Shown piece after piece: positions 58,061-64,000 of a stretch of DNA of 64,000 nucleotides (within the stretch, counting starts at the first letter, position 1; every line of letters begins with the position of its first letter). The DNA comes from Odontesthes bonariensis (Eukaryota > Chordata > Actinopteri > Atheriniformes > Atherinopsidae). The position numbers and the translations under genes were made by a program. The notes under the pieces are model-generated. The model made no database searches. It was not told where the DNA came from and saw only the letters and a list, made by a program, of their open reading frames with translations. The stretch lies in the NCBI RefSeq assembly GCF_027942865.1, contig NC_134525.1, positions 433,501-497,500 of the forward strand. Reading direction: 5' to 3'.

Positions 58061-58435
58061 CCAGGTTGGATCATGGGTCAGTGTTCGGCTCTGGGTCGGA
58101 ACAGTACCCTGTTTATGAGTATGCAGCCTTCATTTCGGTCAGTTCTGTCACCATGGAAGTCCTGGAAGGTTCTAAGGGATCTCTGATCAATTTTGTAGCG
58201 CTAAATTAAGGAGTTAATTCAGTTTATTCATAAAAACACAACAAATTTCATCTTAGAGATACAGTCCAATTCAACCCAGTTGGAATCCAATTAAATTCAT
58301 GAATTCTTTCAATCCATAAATGTACTTTATTTCTACAGCCCTTTACAGACAATCCTTACACCAAAGTGCTTTATATCAGGTAATAAATAAAAAGAAGAAT
58401 AAGTAAAAACAAATTAAAAAAAAAAAAAAAAAAAG
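58061..58435. other. Intergenic sequence with repeat fragments
   Basis: 58061-58200 shows nothing. 58205-58310 is a degenerate copy of the gcgctaaat/caacaaat/tccaattcaa dispersed repeat. 58316-58434 is an antisense LINE tail (tgtactttatttctacagccctttacagacaatccttac) ending in a poly-A tract, the inverse of the tail at 60113-60177. Confidence 0.6.
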
Positions 58436-58647
58436 TCATGGGGTTCCTCAGGGTTCTGTGCTCGGACCGATTCTGTTCCCTTTATACATGCTTCCATCAA
58501 AAATGAGTTTCATTTTCATTCAAGCAGAACGCTGCTGCCCGTCTTTTAACCAACACCAACAGACGTGTGCACATCACTCCTGTTCTTAACTCCCTCCATT
58601 GGCTTCCTGTCCTTTATAGAACTGATTTTAAACTTTTAATGTTTGAT

Positions 58648-59290
58648 TTAACCCTTTGTGCGGTCTTAACATTGTGTTTACTCCCCTTTGTCCTACAGGT
58701 CAGAAATGAGCCGCCCTACCAAAGCCCCAAAATAAAGCAACTTAATTGAATTTTAAATCCAAAATCTATTTTGTATGATGAAACCACCTGTTATTTATCT
58801 ATTCAACTCAATTCAATACATTTTTTATCATGTATTTTTTGTTACACAATACAAAAAGACAATCACCAGTTTTCAGGATTACACTTTTTTTTTTTTAACC
58901 ACAAACCAACTGTCAGTTGGACCAACAGTTTTCTTGTTTTCTCAGTTTTCTTTTACATAATAAAGGTTTTTGCTATTATATAAATGTGAAGTAATTACTT
59001 CTGAATTAATTATATTGAAAGGGAAAAAAAACAGCTAACTTTTTTCTGGTGTTTAAATGTTTTTATAATTCACGGGTCAGAAATGACCCGTAAGACAATC
59101 TTTGTACCCTAGTGGTGTACAGCCCACATGGAAACATAAACAAAAATAAAGTGTGACTTTTTCTAATGATGGGGTCCCTTTAGGAAAAGTCATAACATTT
59201 TAAGTTGGAAAAAGATAGTTTAAGGTATTTTTTCTACAGCTAAACATGGTGGTGGCTCACTTTGGACCCTTAATACAACAGGAGGGTTAA
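58648..59290. mobile_element. piggyBac-like MITE, copy 2, inside a LINE
   Basis: TTAA at 58648-58651 and 59287-59290, with ends ccctttgtgcgg and caacaggaggg. The interior is nearly identical to 17365-18061, but with a single cagctaac where copy 1 has an expanded cagttaaaaaa run. A LINE segment of about 60 bp (cttaactccctcc to cttttaatgtt) occurs on both sides, at 58586-58645 and 59294-59353. Confidence 0.82.
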
Positions 59291-59716
59291 AGCTCTTAAC
59301 TCCCTCCTTTGGCTTCCTGTCGTTTATAGAACTGATTTTAAACTCTTAATGTTGGTTTTTAAAGCTCTTAACGGCCTCGCCCCACCGTATTTATCTGAGC
59401 TTTTAACAGTCCTGGTAGAGCTCTGAGGTCAGCAGATCAGTTTCTGCTGGAAGTGCCCAGGTCAGAATACAAACCCTGGGGTGAGCGAGCCTTTTCCCAA
59501 AGCTGCCCCCAGGCTCTGGAATAAGCCCCCCGTCCAGCTGCGTCTTATTTCTGACCTGGGCCTCTTCAGATCCAGGCAAAAAAACTGCTTATTTAGGATG
59601 GCTTTAATACCCAGTAGCATGATGACACTTTTATCTTATTTATTTTGTTGTATTTTATTGCTTTCACTGTTGTTTTATTGTTTTTATTTGTTTTTACTTA
59701 TTCTTCTCTTTATTTA

Positions 59717-60103
59717 CACTGGAAAAAATGCCCCTCCAAAAATAAGTAAAAAAAACAACAAATAAAAGACGTTTTTGCTTGAAATAAGAAAAAAAATCTG
59801 CCAATGGAACTAGTGAAAATCGGCTTGTCAAGATTTCTTGAAATAAAATGTGATATTTGGGACTTTTGAGATAAAAGTGATCTTGAAATTAGCTTAAAAA
59901 CCTCTTCAAATGAAAAAAAAGCTTGTTTCATGTGAAATATGACAAAACAATTTGTTTTCAAGACTTTTTCACTTAACAAGATATTCCAGATGTATTGTAT
60001 TGAAACAAGTTCCTATATCTGGCTGAAATGGTGCTTGTTAGGCAGTTGTGTCTTATACTCAATGAGACAAATATACTTGGTAAGATTTAGATTTTTTCCA
60101 GTG
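59717..60103. mobile_element. TA-flanked MITE with cactggaaaaaa ends
   Basis: 387-bp element with terminal inverted repeats cactggaaaaaat / attttttccagtg and TA on both sides (59715-59716, 60104-60105). AT-rich and non-coding, with no transposase. Inserted in the 3' tail region of LINE B. The short frames at 59481-59765 and 59710-59979 are chance frames across TE sequence. Confidence 0.75.
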
Positions 60104-60290
60104 TATTACCTGCTGTAAAGCACTTTGGTACACCGTAAGGATTGTCTGTAAAGGGCTGAATAAATAAAGTACATTTACATTCCATCAGGTAACATTATCA
60201 GACAGCAGGGCATAAAGTTCCATCGCTATGCTGATGATACGCAGCTGTACTTATGAGCCCAATCAGCTGGTCGGACTACAAACATGTCTT

Positions 60291-60536
60291 AGGGCGGCCG
60301 TGGCTCAGTGGGTCGTCCAATAACTGGTTCGATTCCCATTCTCGCCACTCAAAGATTGGCTGTGGGAGTCCACCTCTGCCCCTGAGCAAGGCACCATACC
60401 CCCATGCTCCGCTGTGATTGGCTGCCCACCGCTCCAGTATATGGCATCTGTCTCTGTGTGACCCTGTGCGACCTGAGCTGGGTTTGATTGGCTGGAACTG
60501 AACTGTATCTCTGAGGCTTCCTGAATAAAACTGAAT
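60291..60536 (+). mobile_element. tRNA-derived SINE
   Basis: The head gggcggccgtggctcagtgg contains a pol III A box (tggctcagtgg), and ggttcgattccc is a B box about 35 bp downstream. The tRNA-unrelated body has ctgagcaaggcacc, typical of a fish SINE family. The 3' end is cctgaataaaactgaattg. It lies directly after the LINE A fragment. Confidence 0.8.
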
Positions 60537-60830
60537 TGTAAAACCCTGTTGCTCTGACAGCCAGCTGGCCTGAAGCTGTGGAGCCTGACTCTGTGGAACT
60601 GGACTCAGACTTTCAGTCCAAACACACCTCAGAGCTCAGAGGAGTCACCGCAGGGGTCTGTGGGACGGATGCTTCCGCCGGGAACAGTTCAAATCCAACC
60701 TTTATTTATTTATTTTTATTTTTTATCTTTATTTATTTTATTTTTTTATTTATTTTTTTATTTAGAAAAAAATTAAAATAAAAATTCCAACCTTTATTGA
60801 AACAAACACAGCGACAGCGTGCAGCTGCGG
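60537..60830. other. AT-rich intergenic spacer
   Basis: 60690-60785 is low-complexity T/A-rich sequence (tttatttattttt). A minus-strand AATAAA at 60793-60798 could end a minus-strand transcript, but no supporting coding sequence is visible. Confidence 0.5.
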
Positions 60831-61760
60831 TCCGGATCCCCGCGGATCCGGTTCCGGGTTTTTAAAGTCTGATGACGGGAACCGCTTCACTGGAGCAGCC
60901 CTCCAACGGATCCCTCCGCGGGGTCACACACACTTTTTTTTTTACACAACACAAACAAACAAACTTAACCAGATGCGACACTGACGCGCGCGCACGGACA
61001 CGCGCTCGGCCCTCACTTTTCGGGTGCACGGTGAGTTTATCTGGGCCCAGAAACACGGAACCGGGTCAGCGGAAGGTCGGAACTTTGGTCCGGGGAGGAA
61101 ATGTTTTTTTCTGGGACCTACTTCTTCTGCTGGCGCTGACAGGCGGTGCTTCGGTCGCTCCCAAACATGGCCTCCATGACGGAGCGACAGCTTCAACTTT
61201 AATTTTTCGCCAATTTTCTGAGCAGAAACCGTATTTTTTTCCTTTCCATGGCCTCCAGGAATGTTCCTGCGGAGAACAGCATCACGGCAGACCCGTGAAG
61301 CGGATGCTATCCGTCGGAGAAGTTCGCTGTTGGCTCTGAACACATCGCTCTAAGTTGGCTGGAAAGCTGGAGAGGAAAAAGAGAACCGCATCAAATCAGT
61401 AAGGAGCCTCTTCTTCTGTCTTCTGCCCGGAGCTGTGCAGCTCTGCCCCGCAGCCGCCGCTCGGCCCGGCCCCGCGGTAACCCACCTCCTGGCAGCGGCA
61501 TTTACCGCGTGGTGGCGGGTCGATGGAGCCGGGATGCGTTCGGTCGTAGTGCGCGCTAACATCTAGCCTGTCAGCTAATGCTAATGCTAACTGTCTGCTG
61601 GGCGGTCCGAGCTAACGGCTAGCCTGTCAGCTAATGCTAATGCTAACTGTCTGCTGGGCGGTGCGAGCTAACTGCTAACGGCTAACTGCCGTGTTTGTGT
61701 ACCTGCCTGCCGTTGGTTCACAGGGGGGGTGCAGTCCGAGCGGAGCCGATAAATGGCGGC
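60830..61760 (+). promoter_or_regulatory. CpG-rich block, candidate promoter and non-coding first exon of an unseen gene
   Basis: Dense CpG (for example gacgcgcgcgcacggacacgcgct at about 60985 and cgctcggcccggccccgcgg at about 61465) over about 0.9 kb, the only such block right of xrcc2. A strong donor-like cacg|gtgagttt lies at 61030/61031, so a non-coding exon ending at 61030 is plausible. A 56-bp segment with agctaatgctaatgctaact is duplicated in tandem at 61563-61674. Frames here have no known domain. Confidence 0.4.
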
Positions 61761-61924
61761 TGTGGCCGGTTAGTGGGCTGGTTAGCAGACGGTCTGAAAG
61801 ATGGGTCTGTTAGCATGGTAACCAGTCAGGGTAACCAGCAGGCTAACCAGTCAGGGGTCATCAACTCACTGATCTGATCTCGGTCTGGACCCATCAGGTC
61901 CCTCTCATCTCTGGAGGGGGTTCC

Positions 61925-63150
61925 GATGGTTCCGTAGAGAATTCTGATGGTCCACTTAGAGCCTCCAGTGCTCCAGTCTGAGATTCTGTTGGTAATTTAG
62001 GAGGTTCTAATGCTCCAACCTGGGGTTCTAGTGGTCTATTAGGTGGTTCTAATGCTATAACCCGGGGTTCTAGTGGTCTATTAGGAGGTTCTAATGCTAT
62101 AACCCGGGGTTCTAGTGGTCTATTAGGTGATTCTAATGCTATAACCCGGGGTTCTAGTGGTCCATTAGGAGGTTCTAATGCTGCAACCGGGGTTCTAGTG
62201 GTCCATTAGGAGGTTCTAATGCTACAACCGGGGTTCTAGTGGTCTATTAGGTGGTTCTAATGCTATAACCCGGGGTTCTAGTGGTCCATTAGGAGGTTCT
62301 AATGCTGCAACCGGGGTTCTAGTGTTCTATTAGGAGGTTCTAATGCTACAACCGGGGTTCTAGTGGTCTATTAGGTGGTTCTAATGCTATAACCCGGGGT
62401 TCTAGTGGTCTATTAGGAGGTTCTAATGCTATAACCCGGGGTTCTAGTGGTCTATTAGGTGATTCTAATGCTATAACCCGGGGTTCTAGTGGTCTATTAG
62501 GAGGTTCTAATGCTATAACCCGGGGTTCTAGTGGTCTATTAGGTGATTCTAATGCTATAACCCGGGGTTCTAGTGGTCCATTAGGAGGTTCTAATGCTAC
62601 AACCGGGGTTCTAGTGGTCTATTAGGTGGTTCTAATGCTATAACCCGGGGTTCTAGTGGTCCATTAGGAGGTTCTAATGCTGCAACCGGGGTTCTAGTGT
62701 TCTATTAGGAGGTTCTAATGCTACAACCGGGGTTCTAGTGGTCTATTAGGTGGTTCTAGTGGTCTATTAGGTGGTTCTAGTGGTCTATTAGGTGGTTCTA
62801 AAGCTACAACCCGGGGTTCTAGTGGTCTATTAGGTGGTTCTCGTGGTCTATTAGGAGGTTCTAATACTACAACCCGGGGTTCTATTGGTCTATTAGGTGG
62901 TTCTCGTGGTCTGTTAGGAGGTTCTAATGCTATAACTGGGGTTCTAGTGGTCTATTAGGTGGTTCTAATGCTATAACTGGGGTCCTAGTGGTCTATTAGG
63001 TGGTTCTAATGCTATAACTGGGGTTCTAGTGGTCTATTAGGTGGTTCTAATGCTGTAACCCGGGGTTCTAGTGGTCTATTAGGAGGTTCTAATGATGTAA
63101 CCCGGGGTTCTACTTGTCTATTAGGTGGTTCTAGTGCTACAACCGTGGTT
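61925..63150. repeat. 42-bp minisatellite
   Basis: About 29 imperfect units of 42 bp (some 41): ggttctaatgctataaccc, ggggttctagtggtc, tattagga. Variants include gctgcaacc, gctacaacc and ggtgattct. A superperiod is suggested by recurrence of the gctgcaacc/gtgttctattagg pair at about 62305 and 62680. Probably in the first intron of whatever gene starts in the CpG block to its left. Confidence 0.93.
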
Positions 63151-63665
63151 CTAGTGGTTCTAACGTCTCAGTAGGATGTAGTTGTTGTTTTGGGGATTGT
63201 AGTCCAGTCTAGTGGTTCTGAATACGTTAATTTGCTCCAGTGGGACATTGTAGTGGGTTCTGCTGTGATCAGGGAGAAGTTCTGCTGTCAGAGGTTCTGT
63301 TGGAGGTTCTGTTGTTGGAGGTTCTGTTGGACTGAGTGTTGCATTGTTCCTGCTGGTTCTCTGTTCACGTGACACCATAAAAGAATTAAGCGAATTCAGG
63401 GTCTGAGCAGCGAATTCAGGGTCTGAAGTTCTGAATCAATGCTGTATCTCAGATTAGATGCATCTGATGTATGAAAGGTGGTGTTTTCACCAGCGTCCTG
63501 AGGACTCAGAAGGCATAAAGGAGTCAGAAGAGTGTGAGAAGCAGCAGGATGTCCTGTGTTCATGTGGTTTCCTTTGTGAAGAACCGACTACCACAGTGAG
63601 CTTCAGTCGGTCAGATGTTGAGTGTGTCTGAGGTCTAAAAGAAGTGTTTCTGACTCTGGATCCAG
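63151..63665. other. Sequence without recognised features
   Basis: About 500 bp with a short decayed ggttctgttggaggttctgtt repeat at 63290-63335 and two gcgaattcagggtctgaa copies at about 63391 and 63411. Short frames on both strands have no homology I recognise. Confidence 0.6.
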
Positions 63666-63671
63666 TGTGTC

Positions 63672-64000
63672 TGAGGTCTGATGCCCCTTTTCCACCGCCG
63701 AGCTAGCCCTACTCTACTCGGTTCGATATAGCCCAACACGACACTACACGACACGGCACCAGTACCATTTCCTTTTCCACCCAAACCGTGACCTGGAAGT
63801 GGGCGGAGTCGGCCCGGTCACCACTAACGTGACGTCGGTTTCAGGCGACTACAAAGTGTCACGCCGTGGTTAGTTAAAAGTAAACACAACGATGGAGTGT
63901 AATGTGTAATGCAGTTGATTATCCATATTGTTTAGTTAAACCAAGCTCTTTATTAAAAAAGACAGTACAAAAGTAAACAGCAGGAGTTTTCTCAGATACA
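63672..64000. mobile_element. Probable MITE, truncated by the window end
   Basis: Starts gccccttttccaccgccgagctag, with ccttttccacccaaaccgtgac further in. The 'ccttttccaccg' ends are characteristic of a DNA-transposon MITE family common in fish. The other terminus is outside the window, so TIR and TSD cannot be tested. Confidence 0.4.

Larger units (their letters stand above)
58436..60260 (+). mobile_element. Nested LINE insertions (L2/CR1/Rex-like)
   Basis: Outer LINE A: 58436-58499 carries the reverse-transcriptase motif GVPQGSVLGPILF and 60188-60258 carries YADDTQLYL in the same frame. They are separated by 58500-60179, which is LINE B, a 5'-truncated copy. LINE B has the C-terminal QAERCC/AAARLLTNTNRRVHITPV, LNSLHWLPVLYRTDFKLL and later LGLFRSRQKNCLFRM segments and a 3' tail ending aaataaagtacatttac. 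The 8-bp duplication ttccatca (58492-58499 and 60180-60187) flanks LINE B as a target-site duplication. LINE B itself contains two DNA MITEs. All are decayed. Confidence 0.8.

Noticed and set aside
60942..61343. Minus-strand 133-aa and plus-strand 155-aa frames in the CpG block
   Set aside because: No recognisable domain. Long chance frames are expected in GC-rich promoter DNA, and the two strands overlap each other.

Overview
This is a teleost fish nuclear genome window, and probably a percomorph. The evidence is spliced vertebrate genes with GT-AG introns, fish-type hAT, piggyBac and Tc1-like MITEs, non-LTR retrotransposon tails, a tRNA-derived SINE, and an unusually large load of minisatellites. 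There are no bacterial-type operons. Nearly all the very long open frames are artefacts of tandem repeats that lack stop codons.

Three real genes are supported. (1) A Bcl-2 family gene on the minus strand, of which only one coding exon is inside the window (7448-7963). Its following intron runs left past base 1 and is almost wholly a 20/21-bp minisatellite. (2) A complete 12-exon actr3b gene on the plus strand (11689-24508), encoding a 418-aa Arp3-type subunit of the Arp2/3 complex. (3) A complete 6-exon xrcc2 gene on the plus strand (25978-55003), encoding a 284-aa RAD51 paralogue. actr3b and xrcc2 are also neighbours in human 7q36, so the pairing supports the identifications. A CpG-rich block at about 60830-61760 may be the promoter of a further, unseen gene.

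Layout: 1-7447 minisatellite intron of the Bcl-2-like gene; 7448-8500 Bcl-2-like exon and upstream sequence; 8500-11400 intergenic repeats, including a 1.4-kb AT-rich array; 11400-25050 actr3b, whose introns hold a TA-flanked MITE, two hAT deletion derivatives with intact 8-bp target duplications, a piggyBac-like MITE, LINE fragments and a 51-bp minisatellite; 25200-25640 L1-like remnant; 25660-58050 xrcc2, where introns 1, 3, 4 and 5 and the 3' UTR each hold a different minisatellite (17/15, 11, 21, 21 and 15/9 bp); 58300-60540 nested transposons and a SINE; 60830-63150 CpG-rich block and a 42-bp minisatellite; 63670-64000 probable MITE, cut by the window end. A run of exactly 500 N at 32223-32722 is an assembly gap inside the intron 1 array of xrcc2.

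The most striking feature is that the expansion is specific to each intron. Exons and splice sites are intact, while individual introns have grown to 12-14 kb by amplifying their own private unit, with nested higher-order periods. In xrcc2 intron 5 the array lies between two copies of a 20-bp intron segment, so the original intron of about 70 bp can still be deduced. In the Bcl-2-like gene, the 30-bp array after the donor is in frame with the exon and would encode a hydrophobic decapeptide repeat if the intron were retained, at the same boundary used by the human Bcl-2 beta isoform.
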